Assembly (NCBI GenBank): GCA_004431415.1
Contig: QPMI01000404.1
Coordinates: 32,974 to 96,973, forward strand
Reading direction: 5' to 3'
Source: Cyanophora paradoxa
Taxonomy: Eukaryota; Glaucocystophyceae; Cyanophorales; Cyanophoraceae
Length of the DNA: 64,000 nucleotides
Shown: positions 7,540 to 18,000 of the stretch, in pieces
Layout: every line of letters starts with the position of its first letter
How positions within the stretch are numbered: position 1 is the first letter of the stretch
The notes under the pieces: model-generated
Seen by the model: only the letters and a program-made list of their open reading frames with translations
Databases searched by the model: none
Told to the model about the DNA's origin: nothing
Translations under genes and position numbers: made by a program

Positions 7540-9495
7540 TCAGACACCGCTAACGTGATGACGAGGGGATGGGGTGGCGGATGACGGCGAAGAGGCCCAG
7601 TCCCGTAGAGTGGGCACAAAGTGGATTTTTTTCCCATCATTGCAGCTTTTCGCGAGGCGATCGGCCTGGTCGTTGTAGCAGTCGTACGCTGGATTGGGTA
7701 CCAGTTCCGCTCCCGGCGCCCGGCGGGCTCGTGCACGGTTTTTCTTGGTCGGGTCAGGGGCAGGGGCCGGTGGGGGCGGTTTTGAGTTCTCTTCGGCGAG
7801 GGTAGCAACCTCAGCGGCACGGAGTGATGTCGGGCGGGTAAGGTTAGAGAGAATTTCGGCGCGAGGCAGATGCAGCCTCCGTTCTCTTTGTAGTTTTCCT
7901 ACAACCTGGGCGAAGGCAGCTTCGTCTGATTTTGGCGGGGGGTCTGCTGCCGGGTCTGGTAATGTGATGAGCGTTGGCGAGGGAGGGCGGGAGTGAGCCG
8001 CGAGGGAGTCATCTTCGCTGTCGCTCGCCTGCGATTTGCCCTCAGGTGTGAAGCGGGTCTCGCCGTCGTCACCGATTTCAGAGTCAGGTGGCGTCGGCAG
8101 CGTGCCACCGCGGTGCGAGGTTCGCCGGCGCCGACTGCCGAGCGTTGGAACAAAGGCTGTTTCTGGAGTCGCAAACGCGAGCTGATCCGGGGGAAAGGGT
8201 TCGGGGCCTATTTCAGTGGTGCCGAGGTAAAGGGCAAGTACAATGAAATGGGTGTAGGTCCGTAGTCGTTCCGGGAAGTCCCGAATGAGTGTGCTGAGGC
8301 GCTGCGTCGACGGGTCTCCAGAGAGGACGTAGGCTGTCATGAGAAGAAGGATCCCGCAGGAGGAGCGGTCGATCTGAATGGGTCCGTCGCAGGCATCTGT
8401 CGAGAAGGATGTCCATAGAGGCGGGGCGAAGGGTTCGTCATCCCGTCGAAGCCAGATTCGGACAAGGTCAAGGCCTAGGGCAGTCCGGTCGGGTCGGCTC
8501 CGGTTCCCGCCGTCGTAGATTCGGATCGAGCGTTGTCTGGGGGCGATGAGAAGGAGGACCCAGTGGTCGGCTGGGTCGCCTTCCCGGTGCGGGAGGCGGG
8601 ACGGGACCAGAGCGGGGAAGAAAACCATGCGATACGACCGTAGTGGTCGTGGTGGCAGATAGTGCAGTGTTTGTGCTGGGTTAAGAGTATGGGGTTGGGC
8701 GCCGACACCAGCTGTGGAGATTGCAGTGGGGAGGAAGCAGACGTCGCCCCCGCGGCACGCCGGTCGGGCTGCCAGGACGTCGAGGAAGGCATCGACCACC
8801 CGATCCGGGACTCCACGGGGAAGAGCGCTAGCGATAGTCCTATAGCTAGTTCGCCCGCCGCTCGGTGCAGGGGGTAGGTCTGTGTATAGGCAGGCAAGGT
8901 CTGCAACGTAGAGCGCCGGGGCAGGCGAGCGGGATGGTCGGCTCTCCGGCGTAGTGTGAGCTCGCGGGTATCCAATGATGGCGTGTTCCGCTGCGTGGTC
9001 ACCTCGGTTGAGGGCTGGGCCCCAACTGATGCGGATTTGGGGAAGCAGGGCTTTCTCGGCCTGCGAGAGAGCTCGAGGGAGGGGCGGCACACGGGGTGGT
9101 AGCTGAGGGCTCGTCGCCAATGTTTGCACAGATGACACCGGTGGCAGCGTGGGAGGAGGCATTGAGTCCGCTGCGGGCTCTGGTGAGGACGTGTCGGCGA
9201 GCTTGGGTGCCGATGCAGGGCTGGGTGCGGGTGGCGACGGGAGCTCCGGTTGTAACGTCGTCACAGTTGGCGGGTCCACGGCAGAGTGGTGGTCATGAGT
9301 GGGCCCGGACCAGTCAGCGGGAAAGGAGGGCTTCGTTGGCTTGTAGCCTTGTCCAGTGAGGCTGAGATCTGAGAGGTAGAGAGCAGCGGCGTACCGGAGC
9401 CGGATTGCCGGGAGAATTGTGCGCGATAATTTGCCGGGGGCAGTCCCAGTCATGCGTGAGATGTAGCCCGATGCAATGTAGTCCGCGGCCGCCAA
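7540..9495 (-). CDS. LINE tail: Ulp1/C48-type cysteine protease domain
   Basis: 651 codons from the ATG at 9495; the same frame is open upstream to 9813. After a Pro/Ser-rich linker lies a Ulp1-family (SUMO protease, C48) domain, about residues 180-420. His311 in DHWVLLLI and Asp328 in RIYDGG are 17 residues apart. Gln374 and Cys380 in QIDRSSCGILLL are 6 apart. These spacings equal those of the yeast Ulp1 catalytic residues (514, 531, 574, 580), so an active protease is plausible. The C-terminal 200 residues are Pro/Arg-rich and probably disordered. It may process the LINE polyprotein or act on host SUMO conjugates; nothing in the sequence decides between these. Confidence 0.7.
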   Translation of the reverse strand: MAAADYIASGYISRMTGTAPGKLSRTILPAIRLRYAAALYLSDLSLTGQGYKPTKPSFPADWSGPTHDHHSAVDPPTVTTLQPELPSPPAPSPASAPKLADTSSPEPAADSMPPPTLPPVSSVQTLATSPQLPPRVPPLPRALSQAEKALLPQIRISWGPALNRGDHAAEHAIIGYPRAHTTPESRPSRSPAPALYVADLACLYTDLPPAPSGGRTSYRTIASALPRGVPDRVVDAFLDVLAARPACRGGDVCFLPTAISTAGVGAQPHTLNPAQTLHYLPPRPLRSYRMVFFPALVPSRLPHREGDPADHWVLLLIAPRQRSIRIYDGGNRSRPDRTALGLDLVRIWLRRDDEPFAPPLWTSFSTDACDGPIQIDRSSCGILLLMTAYVLSGDPSTQRLSTLIRDFPERLRTYTHFIVLALYLGTTEIGPEPFPPDQLAFATPETAFVPTLGSRRRRTSHRGGTLPTPPDSEIGDDGETRFTPEGKSQASDSEDDSLAAHSRPPSPTLITLPDPAADPPPKSDEAAFAQVVGKLQRERRLHLPRAEILSNLTRPTSLRAAEVATLAEENSKPPPPAPAPDPTKKNRARARRAPGAELVPNPAYDCYNDQADRLAKSCNDGKKIHFVPTLRDWASSPSSATPSPRHHVSGV

Positions 9496-10059
9496 TACTA
9501 ACAGGGCGTCTTCACCGTGTTCTGCACCGGGCCAGCTCGGCGAGTTGAGGGTGCTAGCATCGCAGAACCAGCGAGGGCATTGCGGGGCTGGGCCCCCGGC
9601 TTGCTCCTGCCATGCATCTGCCCAGGCTTGAAGCTCGGGGAGGACATCGGAGCAGGGCGTGTGGGAGCCGTCAATAACCCTTATAACTCGGGTGCGTGGA
9701 GAGATAAGCGCCAGGCGCCAGTGGCGAAGGAGTGCTCGACCATCAGGCCCAGGGATGGGCGGGAGGGGGAGCAGGAGGTAGTCAACGTCGTTCGGGCGGA
9801 GGGTCGCTTTGTTTCAGCAAATGAACTCTGGAGGGCAGTCGGGGTCCAGGAGGGCCCGTCTGGCTGCACGGGGAGAGACGAAAATGCAGCTGGGGAGGCC
9901 CGGCGTCCGTGCCCGTTCCTGCGCAGCTCGGCGGGCGACAAGGCGGAGGAACGCAATTACGTGCTGCTCGTGAAGGGGCATTTCTTGTAAGAGGAGTGCA
10001 GATGCGGCTTCATGGTCGGAGAGCGTGAGGGGGTTACGCATAGATGCCGCCTGCACTTG
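9496..10059 (-). pseudogene. First C48-like domain of the LINE tail, catalytically dead and stop-interrupted
   Basis: In the same frame as both the RT-RNase H and the protease frames. It runs from just after the TAG at 10060-10062, through a TGA at 9814-9816, into the ATG at 9495. It parallels the active domain: HWRLALISPRTRVIRVIDG keeps His and Asp 17 residues apart, and HGEDALLVLAAADYIASG aligns with the SSCGILLLMTAYVLSG strand. The Gln and Cys positions are Gly and Asp, so catalysis is lost. It looks like an old tandem duplication. The two stops may be mutations in this copy or sites of readthrough. Confidence 0.6.
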
Positions 10060-13000
10060 CTAGCGTAGAGTTGGCGGTAGCGGCGCGGCGCGGAAATTTG
10101 GGTATGCGGCTGAGACCCCCACGGTGGGCGGTGGCGGATGGTATGCACGGATTGCGTCTGCTTCAGTGAATTTGCCATGCGAAGGCCGTTCGGGCAGGAT
10201 TGGGCTAGGAGTGTTGGGCAGAACTGATGGGTGGCATAAAGTGCAGAGGGGGGCTGGGCCCGCTCGCCAATCCTGAAGTACAAAATCAAGGGAAGTGCAC
10301 GGGCGGTCCGGGTCGCAGCGGTGATACGCTGCAGTGGGGTCGTTGGGGGACAGGGGCAGGTCCTCGTCCCAGTGCCAAGCGGGGTGCTCAGCCGGGAATG
10401 AGCCATTTTCAGCCATCTGCCATCGAGACGGCGAGGCGAGCCAGGTAGTCTGGTCGCGCCGGGCCCCAGTCGAGGACGGAGGGCCAGTGAGGGGGTAATC
10501 CCGGCGTGCATTCGCGCGGACTGCGAGTGCATCCCAGTACTCCGTGCGTGACGGGCCCGTTGTTGGGAGAGACACATCGACTTCGGGCCAGAATATTGGG
10601 TTAATGGGGGAAGTGCAGTGGAGACTGATACGAGTGCGATACCGAATCGGAAGGGCGGCAAGCCAGGGTGCGTAGCGGCGTAGGAAGTCAGCTGGAGCTG
10701 TAATCACGAGAGACTTATCAGGCAGCACTCGTGTGTGGGCCCTCGGGATGCGGATAGCAGTTTCCCAGATTATGCATTGCTCGGCAGGGTGTGCTGCCAG
10801 ATCGGGGGCAGCTGCAGCAAGGTCAAGTAGGAGGTGGTGCGGCGTTCCAAATTGCGCAAGTTCTATGATTTCAGGGTTCGCCAAGTATTGTTCGTATTCG
10901 CCAAGCGTTTGGGGGGCAATATAAACGTGGGCACGCCCCTCGTCATCTGGGGGCCCATCATGGAGGTAGGCAATGGGAATATTTAGTCCTCCATAGACAC
11001 TGCGATATTCCCGGGCTGCAGCCTCCGATGGAGAGGGCTGGCTGCGTGGACGCGGGGCGGGGCCAGGGCGCGCGACATAGGGGCGGGTGGCGTCGAAAGG
11101 CATACGTGGCGGGGCAGCTGCAGCCCTTGAGGGCTGGCGGGTTAGTACCGGGTGGGTTAGTCGGGTCTCGAGCTCTGTTATAGGGATGGTTTTCGGCTCG
11201 TGGGCTGGGGTCCAGGTTAGAGTCGGGAGGGGGGCGTAGCCAGCGCGTTCGCGGGCTGCAACAATTGCACGTATTGCAAGAATTGTGTCGCAGTATGGGC
11301 TGCGGAGAATTTTCCGAAGGAGAAGAGGGCATCCCGTGAGGCAAAAGCGCAGCAGAATCGAGATTGTGCCTTTGCTGTCTAGGGTGAGGGTGCCTCCCTC
11401 CTTGCCGAGGTACGTGAGCGCGAGCATGACAGCCTCGAGCTCGCCGAGGCCGATGTTACATTGGACTCCACTGACACGAGCTGAGAAAGTAACTGTGGAG
11501 AGCAGCTGAGGGTTACGGGCTGCAGGGATGACAACTCCAAACGTCGTTCTGACTGTGGATTTCCCTGCGTGTCTAGTGCTCCCGTCTGTCCAGATTGAGG
11601 TTGCGAGGGCATCGGATGCTGGCGCGTGTGTAGCCTCGATCACCCGAGCTAGTGCCGCCGGCGGGTTCGTTGTGTTCCGGTGGGCCGATGGAATAAGACA
11701 TGGATTTAGGTCTTCACGTCGCGCGGAGGGGGGGGGCTTTGCTTCAGCCACGTCGAGCTGCACTGCTTCGTCCTGGAATTCTTCCCACCAGGGGGCCAGC
11801 TCGAGCCAGATGGAGCGGGCGGCCCCCTCGGGTACTTCGTAGTAAATCGAGCGGGGCTGTGCGTGTACCTCGGCGCCCTCTAGATCTGAATCCGAGTCGT
11901 GCACCGGCCGCGGGGGCAGGGATCGGATTCGGCGTGGGCGGGGGCCGGAGGCTAAGCGGAAGTCTTGGCGGTTCGTCGGAAGCCCGACAAAGGCTAGCTT
12001 TTTGTTTAGCCTTGCGAGCCGTTTCTGTGCCGCAGTCGAGAGTCTTTGGGTCAACGTCGGGTTTGCAGGTGGGAGAGCTTCAGAGGCGGGCTTGTTTCGT
12101 TTGTTGAGCGCCCGTGGGGGGACGAACGGCCCGTCGGCTGCACGACGAGAGCGCTTGGAGGGATGCCCCGGCGGTCCTGCATCAGCGATGCGGGCCACTC
12201 GTACATGGGTGGCCCATTCGTGCCATTCGCACACATCAGTAGCCAGGCCGAGGTGCTTGTGCAGGCCAGCGCTGCCGCAGTATGATGGCGCTGGACAGGG
12301 GACAAAGCAGGCCTTTTCGTCATCGGTCCCTGCGATAATTTCATTGCGTTCGCGGAGCTCAGAGTCGTCGAGCCGCCAGTGGCGCAGGTGAACCATGTAG
12401 ACCTTTTCAGTCTCCGCTGTTGCCTCTGGATCAAGGTTCGCAGCCTCCGGGTCTGCTATCAGGGGCGTGGATACGACCTCGGCTAGGTAGCCCGCTGAAG
12501 TCCAGACCAGTGTGCCGGGGGTGAGCTTGGCGATGAGGGGGCTAGCGCGGACTGCTTGGCGAATATCAAGGGGACGGGAGAGGAGGGGCATGCAAAATTC
12601 TGCGCGGATCGGGCGGGGCCAGGTGGGGCCCTCCGCTTCGTCAAAATGTGCGCGTTCAGACAGTTCTTCGCGTAGCCAATCCCACCATTCCGGCTGTTTG
12701 CGTTTTGTGTAGGGGACGCGGCAAAGCTGCCAGAGCTCTGACCAGGTTGGGATGCAGACTTCGCCATGAATCTGAACTGTGATGTGGGCCATCGTGAAGA
12801 GGCCACATTCCATGAGAAAGACGCCAGCCTTGGCTAGAAGGGCGGGAGAAAGTTGGGAAGCCAGGATGAACCGACGGTCAAGTTTAGCTTCTGTCCCTGA
12901 GAGGCCTAGCACCCATCCGTTCGCTGCAAACGTCGTCCAGTTGGCGAAGGCATGATCAGACGCGGCTAGAGCCCGTGTAATGGACAGGCACAAATGTGTG

Positions 13001-15051
13001 TCCTCTTGCCGGGAAGTTGGTGTGAAATTCGAGTATTCGTAGGGGAGCAGGCAGAGCCCGTGTCGGGCTTGGGTATCCAGTATGCGTTGGCGGTGGAGCT
13101 GTCCAATGAGGGAGTCCGGGAGAAAATAAGCTGTCTCGAGCCGGAGCCGCTCGTCGAGTGTCTGAGACTGGAGCAGGAGCGTGGAGACATGGCGCAGCTG
13201 GTAAAGAAGGTAGAGTGCTGGTGTACTGGTTGACTTAGCGTGGCCTGCGGCGTGTCTAAACACTTCGGACCAAACTCGCTCCAGCTGTGCACAGCGGGCT
13301 GCACTGAGCGTCATGATTCGCATCGGGTAGGCCAGTTTAGGATAGATAACGCGGTGTAAAACAGTGCGAAATTCGTCAACGGAGAGATATTTTGGGCCGA
13401 GGAGGTGCATTGCGGTGCGTGCATGTGAGAGGAGGAGGCGAAATTGGGGCCCCCAGTCAAGCGATGCTGTGAAAAATACTCCAAGGATTCGGAAGGCATC
13501 ATTTGGTTGATGGATGGTGCCGATGGGCTCGGCTTGGGGTCCCAAGCCCACTTTGATCGGTGCAAGTGTAATCGGGCGCAATGGCCGCCAGTCCGGTCGC
13601 CAGAAAGCTACCTCGCTCTTCTTTGCATTCAGGCGGATGTTATGAATGTGTAGGAATTCTGAGAGCCACTGAAAGAAGCGCTGGAGGGTGTGTGGGGAGT
13701 CTGCAAACATCGTTGTATCGTCCGCGTAGGCCAGGATTGATAGGAACGAGCGGGGCCCAGCTGGAACTTTATAGGTCTCCCCGGGTCGCGCGGCGCCTGT
13801 GGTGCCTGGGACAAAATCACGGAGCTTCCCGGAGGAAGTACCTGGGAGGGGGCCCATGCGGTACCCAATATTGGCTGTCCGTGCTTCTTCATCGATTGCT
13901 GTGAGCACCGTGTCATAGAAGATGCGCCAGTGGAGGGGGGCTTCAATCCCTCCCTGCGGCAGGCCGCAGCGAACTTGGAACCATTCTGTACGGCCATGGG
14001 GCGTAAGGATGGCGGCCGTGCGGTGTCGAGCTGCGTAGGCGTGGAGTTGGATGTATGCGCGGCCAGCCGGGTGCTCGTGCATGCGTAGCCGGCGGAAGCT
14101 GGCTTCCATGCTTTCCCAGGAGACGCTGTCGTACGCGCTAGCTATGTCACCGAGGCCAATGTATATTGGTTTGCGGTGGTCATGGGCGTCCTCAAGGGCT
14201 GCGCGGACCGCGTACAGGACTGGGTCGGTAGATTCGTGTCGACGGAAGCCGTAGTTGGGTCCTCGCAGGATCTGGTGGTCTTCCAGACGGGAATCGAGCC
14301 TGTCGGTGAGGATGCCCGTGACAAGCTTCCAGAGAACTTCCTGTAGCGTGATTGGGCGGAGGGAGCCTAGATCAGTAGCGTTGTCGCGTTTGGGGATGGT
14401 AAAGACCTGTCCGCGGAGAAGATGGTCGCATATATGGCCTTCAAGCGTGGCTTTGACGATCGCCTTTATGACCTCGCGGGAAGTGGTCCAGAAGTCGGTA
14501 CTGGCCCATGCATCAACTTCGGCGTGGCTGTGCTTAAGGGTGAGAAGCTGACGATCAGCTTTTGAGAGGTGCGGGGGGAAGAATATCATTTTAAGCATGC
14601 CATTAGTGAGACCCGACGGGCCGCCGGCTCCGTCTGATGTGGCTGCAAGGCGGGCTGAGAGTTCGCGATCTTCTGGCATGTCCGTCATGCCGTCGAATGC
14701 AGCAAGCTGAACGTGTGGGAGGGGTGCATATTGGCGGATCCAGTGTTCCGCGCGTTCGGGGTGCAAGGCCAGGCGAGCACGGATGCGCTCTGGTGTGACG
14801 GCGGCATCACGTGGGTACCAGAATCTCTCATCGAAAAATTCTTTATATTCGGTCAGCACCGCTTGCGGCGCCGTTATGACGTGCACGATGCCGTCCACCA
14901 GTTGTGAGGTACGGCTTGACAGTGCTTCTGAATTTGTCGAACAGAATCTGGATCGCTTGCCCCATCGAGGACGAGCGGGAGAGCATGTGACGTCGGGCAT
15001 CGATGTCGCGGGATAGTTTGTCGGTCTGGAAGCCCCGGCGGTGTGCATCAA
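10060..15051 (-). CDS. LINE reverse transcriptase with RNase H
   Basis: 1663 codons. The RT domain spans about residues 200-560: IPKRDN and LRPITLQ (motif 2), GFRRHESTDPVL, GLGDIASAYDSV (motif A Asp), GLPQGG (motif B), and LAYADDT with catalytic Asp444 and Asp445 (motif C). A thumb and connector region follows. RNase H starts with WTDGS (Asp1156), then GELEAV (Glu1204) and TLDSK (Asp1225). A Cys-rich patch near the end (CDPDRPC...CTLCH) may be a zinc finger. The first Met may not be the true start: the frame overlaps the endonuclease frame by 209 bp, and homology-like sequence passes between frames near 14905-14915, implying a +1 shift or a one-base loss. Confidence 0.9.
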   Translation of the reverse strand: MMHTAGASRPTNYPATSMPDVTCSPARPRWGKRSRFCSTNSEALSSRTSQLVDGIVHVITAPQAVLTEYKEFFDERFWYPRDAAVTPERIRARLALHPERAEHWIRQYAPLPHVQLAAFDGMTDMPEDRELSARLAATSDGAGGPSGLTNGMLKMIFFPPHLSKADRQLLTLKHSHAEVDAWASTDFWTTSREVIKAIVKATLEGHICDHLLRGQVFTIPKRDNATDLGSLRPITLQEVLWKLVTGILTDRLDSRLEDHQILRGPNYGFRRHESTDPVLYAVRAALEDAHDHRKPIYIGLGDIASAYDSVSWESMEASFRRLRMHEHPAGRAYIQLHAYAARHRTAAILTPHGRTEWFQVRCGLPQGGIEAPLHWRIFYDTVLTAIDEEARTANIGYRMGPLPGTSSGKLRDFVPGTTGAARPGETYKVPAGPRSFLSILAYADDTTMFADSPHTLQRFFQWLSEFLHIHNIRLNAKKSEVAFWRPDWRPLRPITLAPIKVGLGPQAEPIGTIHQPNDAFRILGVFFTASLDWGPQFRLLLSHARTAMHLLGPKYLSVDEFRTVLHRVIYPKLAYPMRIMTLSAARCAQLERVWSEVFRHAAGHAKSTSTPALYLLYQLRHVSTLLLQSQTLDERLRLETAYFLPDSLIGQLHRQRILDTQARHGLCLLPYEYSNFTPTSRQEDTHLCLSITRALAASDHAFANWTTFAANGWVLGLSGTEAKLDRRFILASQLSPALLAKAGVFLMECGLFTMAHITVQIHGEVCIPTWSELWQLCRVPYTKRKQPEWWDWLREELSERAHFDEAEGPTWPRPIRAEFCMPLLSRPLDIRQAVRASPLIAKLTPGTLVWTSAGYLAEVVSTPLIADPEAANLDPEATAETEKVYMVHLRHWRLDDSELRERNEIIAGTDDEKACFVPCPAPSYCGSAGLHKHLGLATDVCEWHEWATHVRVARIADAGPPGHPSKRSRRAADGPFVPPRALNKRNKPASEALPPANPTLTQRLSTAAQKRLARLNKKLAFVGLPTNRQDFRLASGPRPRRIRSLPPRPVHDSDSDLEGAEVHAQPRSIYYEVPEGAARSIWLELAPWWEEFQDEAVQLDVAEAKPPPSARREDLNPCLIPSAHRNTTNPPAALARVIEATHAPASDALATSIWTDGSTRHAGKSTVRTTFGVVIPAARNPQLLSTVTFSARVSGVQCNIGLGELEAVMLALTYLGKEGGTLTLDSKGTISILLRFCLTGCPLLLRKILRSPYCDTILAIRAIVAARERAGYAPLPTLTWTPAHEPKTIPITELETRLTHPVLTRQPSRAAAAPPRMPFDATRPYVARPGPAPRPRSQPSPSEAAAREYRSVYGGLNIPIAYLHDGPPDDEGRAHVYIAPQTLGEYEQYLANPEIIELAQFGTPHHLLLDLAAAAPDLAAHPAEQCIIWETAIRIPRAHTRVLPDKSLVITAPADFLRRYAPWLAALPIRYRTRISLHCTSPINPIFWPEVDVSLPTTGPSRTEYWDALAVRANARRDYPLTGPPSSTGARRDQTTWLASPSRWQMAENGSFPAEHPAWHWDEDLPLSPNDPTAAYHRCDPDRPCTSLDFVLQDWRAGPAPLCTLCHPSVLPNTPSPILPERPSHGKFTEADAIRAYHPPPPTVGVSAAYPNFRAAPLPPTLR

Positions 15052-18000
15052 GAGCTGCCATATTTCGGTTTGTCCAGGAGGTTAAAGCTGCGAAGTAGCG
15101 CGACCAGCATTCTTCAGGAGTCGCACGGTCGGAGGCGCCTGGGAAAATTGGGGCAGCTTCTAGGGGGACGGGATAGTAATGGAATTCCGTCTCTGGGCGC
15201 TGAGCTACTTCAAAATTATGGAATTCAACCGTCTGTTCGAGCTGTGTAAGGTAGTGTAGTGGGGAGGATCTGGAGCCGTCGGCACTGTCAGGAGCTAGTG
15301 CCGGTGGGGGGCCAGACGTGTCGGCGTGGCGTGCCCAAGCTGAGAGGCATCCCTGGACCTGAAGCAGGATGCCGGAGTCCTGGTCCTTCGCTCCTGGGGT
15401 GAATATGCTGGGGGTCCGGTCGCGGCGCTGGCGGTATTGGAGGAGCTGGGCCTCACTGAGGTCGGGCGACTCGGCCGCGTATTTAACCGCTTCCACGAGG
15501 GCGTGCATGAGCGTGCGGACTGCCCGCTTGACCCGCCTAGGGTAATTTGGATGCGTCCGCTGTTGTTCCGTGGGGCGGAGGATGAGGTTGACTTGGTGCG
15601 AGGATCGGGCCAGCCAGGTCTGGACGTGCATCTTTGCCCTGACGCGCGTCTCTGCCGGTTGCGCCAGGTAGGTGAAAGCTGGGGGAAGGGGCTGGGTTTG
15701 AGGGCGTACGCTGGGGCGGACCGCGTTCCCTTCGTTATCTAGCGAGGGGAGAAGGCCCTCGATGTTGAACGAGGTGATCACGGGGAAGTGGTCAGAGCGG
15801 ATTGCAGTCAGGACTCGGGCAGTGTAGAGTGTGCGAGTAGCCTGCATGCGCGCTGCCAGAGCTTCGGATGCAAGAATCCCGTCCAGTCGCGCAGCCGTGT
15901 GGAGGCGCTGCGGGGCTGGGGTGTCTGGGCCTTCGTTCTGGGGCCGAGCAGCTTTAACCCAGGTTATATCGCCTGGAGTACCGAGGTCGATCAGCCGCCA
16001 GTCGTGGAGCAGCGTTGTCCAGAAATCCCGCTCAGGGGCTGATTTGCGGGCTCGGGCCGTGGAGATGCGGTCGCGGCGAGGGTCATGGACCGCATTGAAG
16101 TCACCCATTAGCACCAGTTCGGTGTGTTTGAAATCCTTGTGTCGCCAGTCATTCAGGACAGTTGTCGTTAAATATTCCATGACGTCGTCTAGTTCGCTCT
16201 GGGGAAGTGAGCGATGAGGCATGTACACGTTCAAGACAAGGAGCCGCTCGGCTGGAGATTTCTGATAGAGAACGCCAATTAGACGGCCGGGGACCGCATA
16301 CGTTTTGACAATGTCGTGTTTGAATCGGTTGTGCACCCAAAGGGCCACGCCTTTGCCTCGTCCGGCCTCGTCGGCGTTGGTGGGGCCTGAAACGTAGAGA
16401 GTGCCCTCGGGGCGGATGCGGTGTATGGTGCGTACAAGTCCTTGCATTCGTGCGCCTGGCAGGCTGAGTTCTTGGAAAGCTACGAAGTCCGCGGCCCAGG
16501 TCCCCACGGTTTCGTTGAGGGCCGCTAGAAGGCGGTCTGCCGGGTCACGTAAGGTCTCGAGCAGTCCCTGGACATTCCAAGTGACGCAGCGAATCTCAGA
16601 GTTGAGCCGTGGGCAGGCCGCAGAGGGGCTGCTCGAGGTCCGGCCCCGGAGGACGAAGCGGCGCTCATCGGTCGAGCGAGGGTATATGGCGGTGTTCTGA
16701 TAGAAATTAGGCGGGTACAGGTCCGCAAGCGAGAGGGGGGCTTGAGGCGGCGGCTGGTCGCTCGCAGGGGCGGGGTCGGTGCTGTCGTCGTTTATAATTA
16801 GGTCTCCGGATTCCGGGGGGTCCGCTTCGAGGTCCCCCCACGGCGCTGGTAAGGGGCCGGCGGGGGCGTCGCTGTCAGATGAGTGAAGCGTGGCCATGTC
16901 CGAGTGCCAATCGTCGGCTGAGAGGCCTTGTTCTCCGCTTGCAGAATTGAGGAAACCGGGACGCAGCCCTGCAAAGGGGCGGCGCGCCGTTTTAGTCGGG
17001 GGCGGGTATGAGGGGCCGGCGTCGTCGGCGTCGGCCGCATTGTCTACGTCCGTGTCCGTGTCCTCGTCTTGGTCTGGCCATGGAGAGATCGAGATCTCGG
17101 GGGGTGCGCAGTCGTCGGGGTCCGAGTCGTAGGGCTCGAGATCTGCGGATCCAGACGCCCGCGGTCGGGTGTCGACTAGGTCAGGGAGTTCAGCTTCGAA
17201 ATCGGCAGTGTCACGTGCGGCGAGTGCGGTGGCCATCGATGCTGCTGCCGGTACAAGCAGGGCCGCGGTCGCCGACGACGGGCCCGCACGCGTCGATTCA
17301 GGGCAAGATGCTGGGGCTGCGAGAGATGTCTCAAACAGGAGGAAGAGTATAAGCAAGGATAAGAGGCGCCTGCGAAGTGCGCTGTGCGTCAAGCATGCGC
17401 GGCCGACAGCGTGTGTCCGGTTTGGAGTACTACAGTGGGGCGTGATTCGGGCGGCGCTCATCGTGAAGGCTGCGGCGAGCGTTGTCGCAGCATTCTGGGC
17501 ATCACCAGCAATTGCTCTTGCCAGGGAGAGGCTAATGCGGAGGGGGTCCCGCAGCGGGGCCCAAGCCAGCACCGTTATCACGTCTCCTGCTGTAAGGGGT
17601 CTCAGGGGGGGAGGGCGGCAAGGGCGTGGCGCCCGCAAGGCGGGACAGGGGCGCCGCGGGCTCCTAGGGTAGAGCAGCCTTGTGACCGCACGGGCGGCCA
17701 AGCGACGTGCGAGGAGCACGAGCGTAACGCAGGCGTAGAGGAGAAGCAAAATTGTCCAGGTTATCAGTGCACTGAGGGCGTAGGCGGGGAGCGTGAATGC
17801 TAGGAGCGGCCCGATGGCGACTGGGACGAGCAAATTCTGCGCCCTTGGCGCAAGGAGGCGTAAGCTCATCGCTGCCTGTGCAGAGGCCAGGGCGGTCGCG
17901 GACACTGCAAGGATGGCTGTGAGGCCGGCAAGAGGCAAGAGTCCGTAGAGGACTCGCGACGGGAGGCCAGCGTCCAGCTTGGAAACCGCTGAGCGTGTGC

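Noticed and set aside
10060-10450. Restriction-like endonuclease at the end of the LINE RT frame
   Set aside because: Only a Cys/His cluster (CDPDRPC, CTLCH) is visible; the PD...D catalytic pattern expected of such enzymes was not found.
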